A DNA stretch of 64,000 nucleotides. It comes from Piezodorus guildinii (Eukaryota > Arthropoda > Insecta > Hemiptera > Pentatomidae). The translations under genes and the position numbers were made by a program. How positions within the stretch are numbered: position 1 is the stretch's first letter; each line of letters opens with the position of its first letter. Below are positions 12,880 through 25,725 of the stretch, piece after piece. The DNA is taken from NCBI GenBank assembly GCA_023052935.1, contig CM041294.1:97409616-97473615 (forward strand), in the 5' to 3' direction. The notes beneath the pieces were generated by a model. The model made no database searches. It was not told the DNA's origin and saw only the letters and a list, made by a program, of their open reading frames with translations.

Positions 12880-13836
12880 AAAAGAAATAATGGAGTGTTG
12901 AGTGATAATGGATCGCTTTATTTAAAAAAGTACCTAGAAATCGATTTACTCACTCAAACAAATTTCATTTGTAATAAAAATTAGTCTTCAATTTCTTTTC
13001 TTTAATATTATCGTATAAGTAGTAGTAAATGGTTAAAAAAAAAGTTTATGCTTAGAAACATGTTGCAATCGCTGATTTCAGAACATCTTAAAAGACTTAT
13101 CATTCGGAATTAATAGTCTATTATTTAACTGTAATTATACTTTATTTTCTATAACTATGGTATTTATGATTTATGTAGCTACGTATTACGTATGATTTTT
13201 AGGTGCAATTTTATGACAATTATGAAAGTATATTTATCTGACGCCCATTCTGTCCGATAATGAAATTAAAATGAAAACATTGATTTTCCATCTTAATCCT
13301 TTTTTTATTTTTCAGAAATCCCATGTTTTAGCTAGCCCTTAGATATCCCTCACCAAGGCCCAAAACATTGTATTTCTTCGAACGTCTGAACAAGACAGAC
13401 AATTATGCTTCCATATTTCAAGTAGATATACGTTTTTTACTATTTAATAATTTCAATTTTAGAAATACTAAATTGTGTAATTGATATAGTAATAATAATA
13501 ATCGTGATTCACGATCTTGAAAAAATATTTGGAGTCACATATCGAAATTTTCAAGTGACCAGTAAGTGAATTAATATAAGAATAATTTCAAATGAAGAAA
13601 TAATCCTCACTCAGTATTAAATCTCATCTTAGTTCGTTATAGTGCGAAGATTCTAGTATTGAATTATTTTAAGTTATTTTAATAGGAAAAAAAAAAAAAC
13701 GATTCAAACAAGGTATTTTGTGATAAAACCTTTAAAACATATAATTTTATTTTTAGTTCAATCTGACGCTGAATTTTTCAAACACCCCATTATGTGACCC
13801 GAAGATTCAAAATTATTTCACTCTATTTTATAACTT
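12880..13836. other. non-coding, nothing recognised
   Basis: AT-rich sequence with no convincing frame or repeat match inside the window. Confidence 0.5.
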
Positions 13837-14114
13837 TTTTTTTTAAACATATTTATCTACAGCTGACTGTACTACAACTGAAGTAAATGTGATGGTTATA
13901 TAGAAAACTGTCATGAAATACATGTAGAGCCACTGCCCAGTGGCAGCACTCTAAAAATATTCTAAACTAGAAGGTTTCTGGCCATCTTCTTTTCAGATCG
14001 GCCTCGGAGGATTATCAGGGATCGATGAGGAAGCAAGGATTGAAACTAATAGATTGTAGTTGGAATGGAGTTTGTCATGGAAGGAACGGTATCTGGTTCG
14101 GGCTAAGTCAGCGA
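13837..14114 (-). mobile_element. 5'-truncated Jockey LINE, 3' end only
   Basis: On the minus strand this matches the last ~280 bp of the Jockey element at 40022-45137. It includes the end of ORF2 (matching ALARTRYHSFHGKLH-type sequence), the CTGCCACTGGGCAGT-type 3' UTR block, and a poly-A tail (poly-T at 13834-13842). The direct repeat ATTTTATAACTTT flanks it at about 13825 and 14115, a good target-site duplication. Confidence 0.8.
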
Positions 14115-14689
14115 CATTTTATAACTTTAAAAAGATTCGTGAAAATGGTTCTGTATTAACGGGCTAATATCAAACACTTGTCAAAACATGAAAGGATATG
14201 ACCCTGTGTTTGTCGTTCCCTCTCGAATTCCATATCAGTTGAAATTGACAAATCGTGTAGGAACATTCGGAAGTGTATTGCAATCAAACTGCCAAAGTTT
14301 TTATACCAATTGTACTAGTCCTCTTTCCCTCTCTGTATATTCTCGTCATCAGGTGGTAAGTATTTCATACCTGTTTCTTAATTATGAATATTTTTTGTTC
14401 ATAGCTGCTGAAAAGTTGTAGCTAGTTCTATTGTGATTACTTGCGCGCAGCTCTTGACCAGAAACGTTAGTTATTTGAACCTGATACTTGGTTTTAGCAT
14501 TATTTTTGTTTTATCATTTTCAACAGTAAAGCTTATTGTAATCGACCATAAACAAATATTTTTAATATAATAACTCTTTATCTGTTATGTTTCAAGCATG
14601 GTAATTATAAATATGTAAAACGGATACTTTCAGCCAATTATAATATACTTTGTATGATTTCCATATTATAGTAAGTGGATCCTTAACGA

Positions 14690-14880
14690 AGTTATGGATT
14701 TTGTTAGGACTTCGTGTTTTATTTTTAAATATTTGCAGTTCTCTTTGCCTTATCAGATAATAGTGATTGTCATAGAAAAGGTCAAAGTTCGCTCTTTGAA
14801 ACTGTCGTCTTTGGTTTAATTGACATTAGTTTTGTTTGTGCTACAGCGTAGTGAATAACATCGCTATGTTAAAGTATATC
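14690..14880 (+). mobile_element. mariner 5' leader fragment
   Basis: The block with TTTGCAGTTCTCTTTGCC, then GTCAAAGTTCGCTCTTTGAAAC and TTTTGTTTGTGCTA, repeats in diverged form at 15055-15170 just upstream of the mariner transposase, and at 29540-29650. It is therefore a partial duplicate of the mariner 5' end. Confidence 0.55.
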
Positions 14881-15002
14881 GAAAATAGTGTAGTCCTCTT
14901 AAATAAATATAAAGTAGTCCTCTTCTAATTCTCATTTCCTAAATAATTACAGCTATGAAGATGAGTGAAAACCATTAAAAGTTAATATTAGTTCGATCCA
15001 AA

Positions 15003-15004
<2 letters not shown>

Positions 15005-15037
<33 letters not shown>
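15005..15037. repeat. poly-T tract (33 T)
   Basis: It follows a GTTCGATCCAAAAG stretch resembling a mariner terminal repeat and precedes the mariner leader. The same arrangement recurs at 29461. Confidence 0.9.
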
Positions 15038-15039
<2 letters not shown>

Positions 15040-15960
15040 TATTGTACAATGTTTTCAAATATCTCCAGTTCTCTTTTTCTTAACTAACAATAATCATAGT
15101 TATTGGAAAAGTCTAATTCCGCTCTTCGAAACTATCGTGGGTGTTTCATTGACACTAGTTTTTGTTTGTGCTAATTCGAAGTGAACATGTCAAATGATTC
15201 GGCATATTTAGCTTTTTTATTTCAAAAAAGGCATACCAGAAGATATGTAAAGTATATTGGGACGATGCCTAAACAGAACTTACTTCTCAAAAAATGTTTG
15301 ATAATATCGTTCTAGAGATACGAGTCTCGGAAATACACCACGCCGCAATCGGCCCATCGAGATTACAGAGAAACTGGAAGTAGATTTTGGAATAGATCAG
15401 AGGTATTTAAAACAGCTTGACTACGTGTACAGTTCTACATTTGGGTGCCACATCAACTGACTTGTGCAAACTTGGCCAACCAATTTGTTACTCTCCTCTG
15501 AACTGGCACGTAAGGGGCTTATCCCTCAAACATATTGTGACAGTTGACGAAAAGTGGTTCATCGACGACAATGTAGTGCGATTGCGGGCAACAGCTATGC
15601 TTCGCCTAATACCCATCTGAAGGGTGGTCTACATCCGAAAAACATTTTGCTCATCTAATAATGGGATTATCACGGTGTATTGTTTTACGAGTAGCTTCCA
15701 CAAGGAAGAACGATTGATACGAAGATATACTGCACGCTGCTAACAATATTTCACCAAGCATTGCGACAGAAACGCCCAGGCCTAGTCAATCGCAAAGGTA
15801 GTGTATTCCACCACAACAACATTCTATATAGTCTAGAAGCCAGATGCATGGTTGAATACCACATCGAACTTAGATCTAGAAATATTTTTACAATTTTTTT
15901 TCTAACATACCTATTACAAAAAAGCATTTCTGCGGTCCTAAAGCTCTTACAAAGCAACTA
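15040..15960 (+). mobile_element. degraded mariner (Tc1/mariner) transposon
   Basis: Fragments of a DD34D transposase are readable across several frames. The N-terminal block is KKAYQKICKVYWDDA near 15220-15270. The first catalytic aspartate block is IVTVDEKWFIDDN near 15535-15580. Further on are GGLHPKN and HGVLFYE near 15615-15690, and KRPGLVNRKGSVFHHNN near 15770-15820, where the second aspartate position reads N in HHNN. Several stops and frameshifts break it, so it encodes no active enzyme. Confidence 0.85.
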
Positions 15961-17496
15961 ATTAATTTGATGAAGCTATAAATTATCGAACATACAATTA
16001 GTTTTAGTTACAACTAGTCTGTTACGTCTCAAAAATGACGAAAATACTTTTCTTGCGGTTTAGAAACTCTTACTAATGACGGGCAGAAGAGCAAACGTCC
16101 AGCGAAACCACGTAAAGGCTGAAGTCAATTGACTTCAAATAAGCCTAGATTGATTTAATAATGATTATATTATGCAATGTAATTGTGATATTGTGCTATT
16201 TTGTTAATTTATAAATGATTTTAATTTCGTTTTTAATGTAAAATATCTAGGAATTTGTTATTTCTTCTGATATGAATGAAGTAATATATGAAATTTCAAT
16301 ATAAAAATATTTAAGGCAATAATAAAAGATTAATTTTTCAGAATATGGTTGAAAGAAATTTTTTAAAATATTTTAGATGTATGTTCGATGAAGTCGTCAA
16401 CCATGCATCTGGTGGCTCCTGGACTACAACGTTAGATCACACTTCGTAATGAACACTCAGCTAAAGTCCAATTTGGCTTGAACGTTATATCAAACCTCAT
16501 CAGGAAATTATTCGATGATGAGAGAGATAATACGTTATAAAGTATCTCGATCAGTTTTTCGCTTCTAAGCCCCTGATTCCTTAAGTGAGCAGAATGATGA
16601 AATTGTCAGAAAGCTAGAGGTCATCAATAAAAACAGCGAATAGAGAAGAGGATAAAATTTATTCTATGTATACGAGAAAAAAATATGTTTTATCCTACTC
16701 TTCAAAAACCGAACGAACTTGTGGATCCACCCAATATTATATGTAAAAGAATAAGGAATAAATTAGTGAATAAGTAACAACACTTTTTATTATGCTTATG
16801 TTTTTTATTTTAGCTAAATGTAATGTAATAAAAATAGTAATAGTTTTAGAAAAAGAAATAGTTCATAAGACCGTCGAGCTGAGAAGCGTGAGTAATGTTG
16901 AGGAGGTAAGGGTATTAGGCAAGATTACTTTTTGACACGTTTTAAAGTTACCAATGCAGTCATTGGTCCATCTAACAACAGGCTATATTTATTTATTTTT
17001 ATCGTAGCGCCTTTACAATGACAGTTTACATTGTCGAGGGTAACCTTCTGAGCCTTTAGTATTTGTTTTATTGTCATTGCCCTCAATGTTCTGAATATAT
17101 TATCTCTTTAGAGCCATTGTGGTTGTATATAGATCAGCGGCGATTGTTCTGTAACGCTATGATCCAACCGAAATAAACTACTGACAATTCTTTATCTTAA
17201 AACACCAAAAGGTGATGATGATTAGTTTCCGAAATTCTTTCTGAATCATAATCAAAACGTTGTATCAATTTATGGATTAATTTATTTTCTCTTGAGTTGC
17301 CATTATAACATTTATTAAATTATCAACAGTCACAAATTATTTAATATTTAATTAGCTATGGTTAATATATTTTAATTATATAACAAACAAGACCTATTTT
17401 CGATTAAATATAATATGTTATTGGTTCTTGTGATGGTGTTTGCATATGAAAATCTTCCAATTCTTTTTTAACGAAAATATGAAATTTATTTTTTCG
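15961..17496. other. non-coding, nothing recognised
   Basis: AT-rich sequence without a supported gene. Open frames are short and have no recognisable motif. Confidence 0.5.
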
Positions 17497-18080
17497 ATAT
17501 GTATTTGGCCGTTTTACAAAAGAAGTTTTTGATATATTTTTTATTTATTTACTTTTAGACATCACAACGTTTCAGCATCTAGGGCCATTTTCAAGCATCT
17601 GTAAACAATAAAAAAAATTTTATGGCATTTATACACTTTTTACATCTAATGTGAACATTGAGATTAATTATTTTTAAACACCTACAGGACGGCCGATAAA
17701 TGTTAAGTGAGTGAATACAAATAATTTTTTTTTCTTTTTGAATAAATAGATTTTTTTTCCGTTTTGTGAATAATTGATGCAATATATTATGATTCTTTTA
17801 AAATTATAGTTTGACACTGCTTATAATTAAGACGACACTGTTGATGGAGCTGTGAAAGAATATATATAGATAAATATTCATGGTAGGTAAAGCATTTTTT
17901 TTTTTAATAATTAATTTAAATGTTGAATATTAGATGTAAAAAGTGTATAAATGCCATAATTTTTTTAATTGTTTACAGATGCTTGAAAATGGCCCTAGAG
18001 GCTGAAACGTTGGAATTTCTAAAAAGTAAATAAATAAAAAAATATATCAAAAACTTCTTTTGTAAAACGGCCAAATATAT
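17497..18080. repeat. second foldback inverted repeat with hammerhead-like motifs
   Basis: The arms at 17497-17660 and 17921-18080 are reverse complements. The outer ends read TTTGGCCGTTTTACAAAAG and its complement, and the inner ends lie near GCATTTATACACTTTTTAC. The spacer is about 260 bp. Each arm contains CTTGAAAATGGCCCTAGAGG followed by CTGAAACGTT. Confidence 0.8.
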
Positions 18081-18228
18081 ATCGCACAAGTATTGAACAA
18101 AAAGAAAACTCAGGACTATCTTGAGAAAAGTAATTTATTTTTACTGATCGATAGATGTGTAATCAAATGAAAAAAATGAATTGACAAAAAAAACTTAATG
18201 ACCCATATATATATATATATATTATATA

Positions 18229-18230
<2 letters not shown>

Positions 18231-18298
<68 letters not shown>
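18231..18298. repeat. poly-T tract (68 T)
   Basis: Uninterrupted T run preceded by a short TA run. It could be the poly-A tail of a minus-strand retroelement, but I see no recognisable element body next to it. Confidence 0.9.
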
Positions 18299-18299
<1 letters not shown>

Positions 18300-18302
<3 letters not shown>

Positions 18303-19510
18303 CAATATCAATCTTTATTTGTATAGAATACATCTGCACTGTTTTAAAAATATTGATTGGAAATCCATTACAATGCGCTACTTATTTGCAAAAATTTATT
18401 TTTTACATCAATTGTCTTTATTGTTGGTAAAAATTTAAAAATACTAACTAAGAAAAGAAAACAAAAAAATATATATATAAACAGATAGAAATAAAAATTA
18501 AAATAAATAATTAAACAAAATTATAGTTATTAAAATCATATGATGGAATTAAAGGATATAAATGGACCCATATATTAAATAACATATTTAGGACCCACAT
18601 TTGGCAAAAAATTAAATCACTTCGACGAAAAGTAAATAGAAGGCTTATAACATAGCGGCTAGGTCCCCTGATTTTAAAAGCATTAAATGGAAATTGTATC
18701 TAACCAAAATGTCTCTATGCGAAGTCTGGTAAATAACTAAGCCTGTAAAATTAAAACGTAAATCAAATCTCATAGATACAAGGATTTGCGAGGATTTATA
18801 AACAATGCCATATGAAGCTGCGTATGTCCCCGCTGATTACACCAACAGAGAGCACAAAATCCAAAATAATTCCACTATTTACAAAATAACTAAGCAAGAA
18901 CATAATGACAAAGAACTTGAAACGGAAAATTTACACTTACCTCCCTAAATAAAATAAATTTAACATTAAAATTCCATGGAGTCGTTTATTTTTCGTTAAA
19001 AAAAACAAGAGGAATTTTATCTTCAACAATCACCCCCACTATATTATCACACTTCGAATGTTAGGTATGTTTTTTTTTCTATAATCTTTATATTTTCTTT
19101 GATATTTATAACATAATGTTTCTATGATCTTTAAATTTTCTCATTTTATCTCTGCTAGGAGACCATCAAACGCTTTCGTAATTTACATTGATCCGTTTTT
19201 TTATTTTAACTAACAATGACATATAGTTATTTATTTTATTATTATATTAATTAGAACATTCTCTTCTGATATATATGTTTTTTATCACATTAATTATACA
19301 TAACGTTTCGAGTTCCTATCGCCTCATCTTCAGAACAATTCATTAAAATTGCTTCCTGATGATAACTCAAAATAGTTTCTTTTTCTAATACTAATGCCCT
19401 TCTAGCATTTCTTATATGGTGTTCTCCATATTTTTTATTAATTTAGTTTCTATTCACTATCATGAAGAGTAAATTATATTATTATGTTAATTAGAACAAT
19501 ATCTTCTTAC

Positions 19511-19570
<60 letters not shown>

Positions 19571-19793
19571 CATATACATATATATTTATTATCACATTAA
19601 TTATACATAACGTTTTATTTGCAACATATAGAATTTACCACAGAAAAACTTGGAAAATACAGGTTCTACATATCAATTGTAACAATAAAATTCCCAGTTA
19701 ATCATGATCTAATTTTAAGAGATAAAGAGGAAAATTAAATCTTTTATTTTTCATTATAACTTTTCTATAATCTGATGCCATTGATTAAAATGA

Positions 19794-19857
<64 letters not shown>

Positions 19858-20431
19858 ATTGTATCGGCTCGAAACATATAGGCATTTATGACATCGGAAC
19901 ATCCACAAAAGGATCAGATTTAATGAAAATGATCTTTGCATGGAAAGGAAGGCGTTTGGTGCCAATAAAGACGAAAATTAAAAGTGTATTTAAGATTTAC
20001 ATCTGAAGAAACCCCTCAAAAACGGGTAATAATTATTTGATTTTTTTCATCATACTTAATGTGTATAATCGGTGTTAGAAATGTTTTTTCCCTGAAATAA
20101 AAAGCTAAATTCGTTATGGCAATATGAAAAAAAAAAATACATTAATACAGTTTTTCAATTATAAATGTAATATGATTTATTTTCAATAAATAAAAGCGAC
20201 TTAAATTGTGATTTACTAATTATATGATATTTAAGCATCTTTAAAAAAATTGAATTCTATTAGCCGACTGAAGCTATACTATAAATACCATTCAATTTTT
20301 AGAAAGACTGGCGTAACGGATGTGATGATAATTATTTGTTTATGTAGTATGCTTGATATTTTTTGAAATTATAAAATAACACAATTTAGAATTAAATGCT
20401 ACTCAAATAAACGTGATTCGGTTTGGATATA
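18300..20431. other. non-coding intergenic DNA with AT microsatellites and a local direct repeat
   Basis: No gene seen. Long TA microsatellites lie at 19513-19565 and 19796-19852. A unit of roughly 250 bp containing TTAATTAGAACA and TCACATTAATTATACATAAC occurs twice in direct orientation (about 19245-19310 and 19480-19620). A hammerhead-like motif lies at 19302-19332 on the minus strand. Confidence 0.6.
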
Positions 20432-20437
20432 TTTATT
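20432..20437 (-). terminator. possible poly(A) signal of P450 copy 2
   Basis: Minus-strand AATAAA about 100 bases beyond the stop codon. This is only a motif match in AT-rich DNA. Confidence 0.35.
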
Positions 20438-20539
20438 TCATTTTGACTAATATATAAATAATTTATTATTTTTCAATAAAGGTAACTATAAAAGTAAATA
20501 ACACAGTCAGGATAAATGTAATAAAATCATGAAGCTTTT

Positions 20540-23500
20540 TTAGACTTTGATTGCTCTTGGTTCCAATTGGAGTGGGAACCCATCTGCTCTCTTGAGGATG
20601 ATGTCACCCTGCAGTTTCCAGTCTTTCTCCTTCTTGCCTGGAAGTATCCTGTAGTTCCTGAGGATGGTTGCCAGCATGACTTTCAGTTTCAGAACGGCGT
20701 ATTTTCGGCCTAAAAATATATTAATAAGTTTTATAAATTTTGCCTCAAAATATGATAACTGATTAAGTGAGTATTCTTGGATACTAACCTACACAACTCC
20801 TGGGTCCAGCAGAGAAGGGGATGTAGGAGTAGTAGTGCCTGGAGGCGGACTTCTCCGGGAGGAAGTTATCGGGGTCGAAATAGTTAGGGCTGGTATAGAT
20901 GTCGGGTTTCCTGTGGAGCATGAAGGTATTCACAACAACTGTGCAATGAGCTGGGATTGTCAAGTCGCAGGAAGCTGAAACAATATTTTATATCAATCCA
21001 CTGTCTACTTCACTACTTAGTCGGTGAATTTTATCTTAAATTATTATTTTTTGTCTTACCCAGTTTGAGTTCTTGTTTAAGCTCCCTGGCTATGATGGGT
21101 ACCGGTGGGTACATTCTAAGAGTTTCCATGAGGCACCTCTCAATGTACTTCATTTCAAGTGTATCTTGGAACGTCACTGGTCTGTCAGAGTCTCCGAAGA
21201 TTCGTTGTACTTCCTCTACACATTTTTCCTGGAAAAAACAGAATAATTTAGAATTTTCAAAGCTCAATCTATCTCTACTAAATCACACAATATTAGTTCT
21301 TTTAATATTACTCTACCTGGATATCTGGGCGAGCTGCCATCATGGCGAGGAAGAAACTGCTACCTGCTGCTGTAGTGTCGTGACCCTATCAAATAATTTA
21401 GATAGAAATATATTTACAAGTGATATATATATATATATATATTTAATTAATTATTTGCCCACTCTATTACTGTATCTTTTAGATTCTATTCTCTAGATCT
21501 TACCTCAAACATGATTGTGTCGATTTGATGTTGAATTTCTTCATTAGTGATTTTCCCGCCTCCGTGAGAAGCATCGATCAACAGGTCAAGGAAAGCCATT
21601 CTCTTTTTTTCTCCTGTATATTAGAACATTTAATTTTAATTTAGTAATGTATTTCAAAGGAGAATATTAAAAACTAATGAAGACAATTGTGAATCCAAAA
21701 ATTAAAAAATATTAAGTTATTGCTGACCTATCTCATCGTCTAAGTCGTCTTTGATGCCTTTGGAGTGGCCAAACGCGTAGTCACCTTCTGCTTGTACTTT
21801 GGTATTGTCTTCAGGAGTGCTTGTGATAATTTTGCTGCCGTTTCTTTTGTATTCATCCATTCGGATATTGAAAACCTTTTAGTTAAAAACGAATTTAAAA
21901 TACAATTCAAATCTTATTTAACTGTCGAATAAGTTAGGGATAAAAATATTAAGTGTACAAAACTAATAATATGTAAAATAAATTTTCAGTGTGATATAAA
22001 CAGAATATATTTTGTAATCAGTAATATAATGTATTTTATTGAACTTACTTTCCTGGTTAAGCCGTGGATGACTTTCAGAAGCTTTTCTTGCACTTTGCTC
22101 AAAGAAGTAAAGTTGAAAATCAAGTCGGATCTTAGCCAAAGCTTAGTGTGGCGGAGGTGGAGAATATTGCTCAAACTGTGAAATAAAATCAATACGTTTT
22201 CTTTAAATTAGTTGATAGCAACTATATATTCTATATATATGGAATGGTCTCAATCTCTATATCCGTCTACTAAGTATTTTTTCAACTGTTTAGCAAGATT
22301 TCCTTTCTGTGTTGGTCTGTATTTAGGAAATCTTATTTATATATGTCTTCCTTATGTTTTCGGTATACAAGAAAATTGTTTTAATTAATTATTATATCAA
22401 TTGTTTTATAATAAGAATTAATAGTATATATTTTAACTTTTTTTTTTTTGTCAGTAGTATAATTTTATTCTACATAATTTTATTTATTAGATTATTTCGA
22501 ATATATTTATATTATTTAATATGGTAAAACTGTCTGGTCGTTGGTATATAAAAAGTTTGTAAACAGCTGAACCAAATTTATAAGTTGCGTGTAGACACGA
22601 AAGGAACTAAATATAAGTATATGCCTTATAAGAGCCATAGAGGTATTGTATGCTATATAATTCTGTAGCATATATGAATACAAAAAGATGCTCCAACAAG
22701 TGCATTATTACCATAGCTTACCTGGAATTATAAAACAGGAAACCGTCAAGGGCAATTAATGTTGTTAATGAGCTTGAGTAGAGAGAGTGAGTGATACTTC
22801 AGAAAGTGATTATTATATTTCAAGAAAGTTTTACTGCGAAATAATTTTCAAAAATACCATTCAATTAATAAAATATATTAGCTAGAGAAGAAGAATCTGA
22901 TCACATTATGTATAAATCATAAACTCTCGCCTTTCTAAAATATACAATAAATAAACCTAGAGCTCCCTATAATAATTATATATGCTCCTAAAGAAGCATA
23001 TCGTTTCGTATTATATATTCTCTGTACAACAGAGTTTGTGAATCTATGCGCGTTAACTTTCAGCAAGTAAATTATGATGATCTCATCGTTATATATCTTA
23101 TATTAGGGTTATCTAAACTATCTCAGTATTTTTTAAAAAGTAAATGTTTTTTCCGAGCTGATTCAGCTTTCAACTCACCCCATAACAGCCATTGCGTACT
23201 CGTATCCATTTTGCTGAGTTTTCTTGTTCACTCCCATGGCAGTTTCTGTTAATCAAAAACATAATTATATACACTATCAACAAATTCTATTTTATAAATA
23301 AAATATTTTAATATGATTTCGAAATAGTAAGAAACCTACCCAATAAAATTTCCACGGTAGCCTCACTCATATAATCGTGGGCGTCGAATTCATTTCCCAT
23401 ATCCTGTTTCAACTTCTTTACGACATCTACACTGTTGCTGTTGAAAGTGGGAATAAATGACTTCAGGATGTTTAAGTGGAAAGTTGGAGCGATGAGTTTT

Positions 23501-25725
23501 CTGTGGTTCCTCCATTTTTCACCTAAAGAAACAAGTGCCTTTTTTAAGCATTCATATAGTATCTTGAAAAAAATATTCTGTCATTAAAATATGAAAAACA
23601 AAGCCATCATCTTGTATTAAATTCTAGTGAAGACAGTACATTTCAAAATCTAAGAATTTGAGTAAGGTAGTTTGTCATTTTAAGGAGTTTAATACCAATT
23701 ATTAAAATATCTCGATGTCGATATCATCTTAATCTGCACAGAATATCGTGGAAGAAGAGGATTGGAGTTTTAAATAAATTACGCTTAAAGACTGAAATGA
23801 GGAGGAAGTTTGAGGATTTGATGGAATAAGATCTTATTCCAGAACTATTAGAATAAGGAGTTATTCCATACCCTATTGCTGGAATCGTAATACAAAAAGT
23901 AGAATATCGATTTCATGGCGAAAGGTCTTCTCTGTAAAATAAAATAGAGAATAATCCAGCCAATCTGATCTGATAGGTCCTAAATGATCAATCTGATTTC
24001 GTAAAATAATATTTGCATATCTTAATTTCATATAATCTATACGATAGCCATATGTGACTTCCCTGTTAATTGATCTTCGATAAAACATTATTTACCTGTA
24101 CTGATGAGAAGACCATCTCCTAACCAAGGCTCAAATAATCTGTACTCTGGTGCTTTGTCAATGTGAACATGGCTACTGAGGATTAGCTGGAAAAAAATTA
24201 TATGACATCAATTTCAATGTAATTCATTGAACAAGTCAGTTTTCGGAAATAAAAAATTGTAATTTTAATTAAATTCAATATATTGATTTAGTGTACCATT
24301 GATGAAGTCTTGTTATTTTTTTTCTTTCATCAGTGCTAAATGCATATATAAAAATATGTACATCTATTTAGTATGTCTATTTTTAACCCTGAATGATGGC
24401 TCACTAGTTAGGGCGAAACGTTGGCATATAAAATAGCATATATTTAAAGAAAGTTCGGGTGGTTTTCATAATTATTACTAAATAGTGAAAAAATATTTAC
24501 CCAACGCTGTCAAAATACTTATAAATCCCTTCCTTAATTCTTTCTATGATTAAGCCATCAATCAACAATTAATAGTCAATGGCTCGACTCGAAAACCTAA
24601 ACTGTTTCAAAATATCAAACATTTAATGAAAATGTTCAGCGTTTTTCTCTTATTATTAAGAATAAATTAAAGGATAATTTGACGCTTAAACCATCATATG
24701 TTTCTGGAATTTTCAGCTAAATTTATCCTTCCACAATATTTCTACATGTGTAGTATATATTATTAATTTATAAATTATTTATTCTTTGGCTAGGACCCTT
24801 TATTCCTTATCTTTATCTCTGTTCTACGATACCTAGATAGAGAGACTACCGCGTGGGCAGCCCCCTCCAAAGATATTCGGCGAAAGCAAGGACCTCGGGA
24901 GCAACCTTTAATATTGTAAGTTATAGTTGGGATGCGAACGGAAATAATTAGACAACGGAAATATTAACATTCACTTCATTATTATATTTTATATTTCTTA
25001 ATGCACTCCTACAATTCATTCTAGCTAATTTTAATCATCATATGCTTCAAAAAACCCACATATAATTCGCTAACTAATGCTGCCCTAGTTTAGTTACTAC
25101 TTGTTTTCTTTACTTTATCATTATTTATAATAAGTATTTACAAAAATATTACAACATATATACTTCGGTTTAAATATCATATTGTAATATAATCAGGAAA
25201 AAAACATTATTTTCAAATTGCAATGAATGTTGTATGTTTGTATTACATACCTCGATATCTGCTGGGTTGGTTAGGAAAACAAGAAGCCTGGGACCAACCC
25301 ACATTTTGACTACATCTCCGTACTCCAGTGTTCTTGAGAATACATTCTTGAACAATTCTGTGAAATTAATAACGCAATCATTCCAAACGTTTTAAAAATA
25401 TTTTTTTAAATAGATTTTGTTCAATACTACAAAAATAAGAATAGAAACTCTATGGTTCAGAATAGACTAAAGGTATGTTAGACATTTTTTGGGTATAGAA
25501 CCACATAGTTAACAATACATCAAATCTAATGTAATAAAGGAAATAACTTACTGTCCGCCCCTCCGATAAACCTCAAGGCATTTCCAATTAATGGATATCC
25601 AGCTGGCCCTGGAATCTTGGAGGCCAGTTCGTAGAGCCGCCTTCTGGAGAACCAGAAGTAGCCGTAGTAGGCGATTGCTGCTGTGAGCCCGCCACCAATA
25701 TCGAGTCGATGCCCAGAACATCCAT
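20540..25725 (-). CDS. CYP4C: CYP4-family cytochrome P450, copy 2 (12 exons, one missing base in exon 1)
   Basis: Microsomal heme monooxygenase of the insect CYP4C type. Exons, from the 5' end: 25552-25725, 25251-25357, 24096-24186, 23340-23522, 23179-23245, 22049-22175, 21728-21875, 21504-21613, 21317-21385, 21060-21228, 20789-20974 and 20540-20709. All have GT/AG ends and phases that join cleanly. With exon 1 at the copy 1 length, the product would be 533 residues, normal for CYP4. In order: WRNHRK (~128), I-helix GHDTT (337-341), helix-K ETLR (394-397), heme loop FSAGPRSCVG with Cys476. Exon 1 is 174 nt instead of 175: a CCCC run in copy 1 is CCC here (near 25688-25691), which shifts the frame after residue 13. 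No alternative in-frame ATG restores the anchor. It could be a real null allele or a homopolymer error; everything downstream looks selected. Confidence 0.88.

Noticed and set aside
19765..19965. Frame with an Ile-Tyr repeat
   Set aside because: Translation of a TA microsatellite.
20957..21496. Plus-strand open frame of 179 codons
   Set aside because: It is the antisense shadow of P450 copy 2 exons 9-11; the minus strand carries the conserved P450 motifs with correct splice sites.
4673..25725. One long P450 gene with duplicated exons instead of two genes
   Set aside because: Each copy has its own promoter-like region, start exon, full exon series and stop codon.
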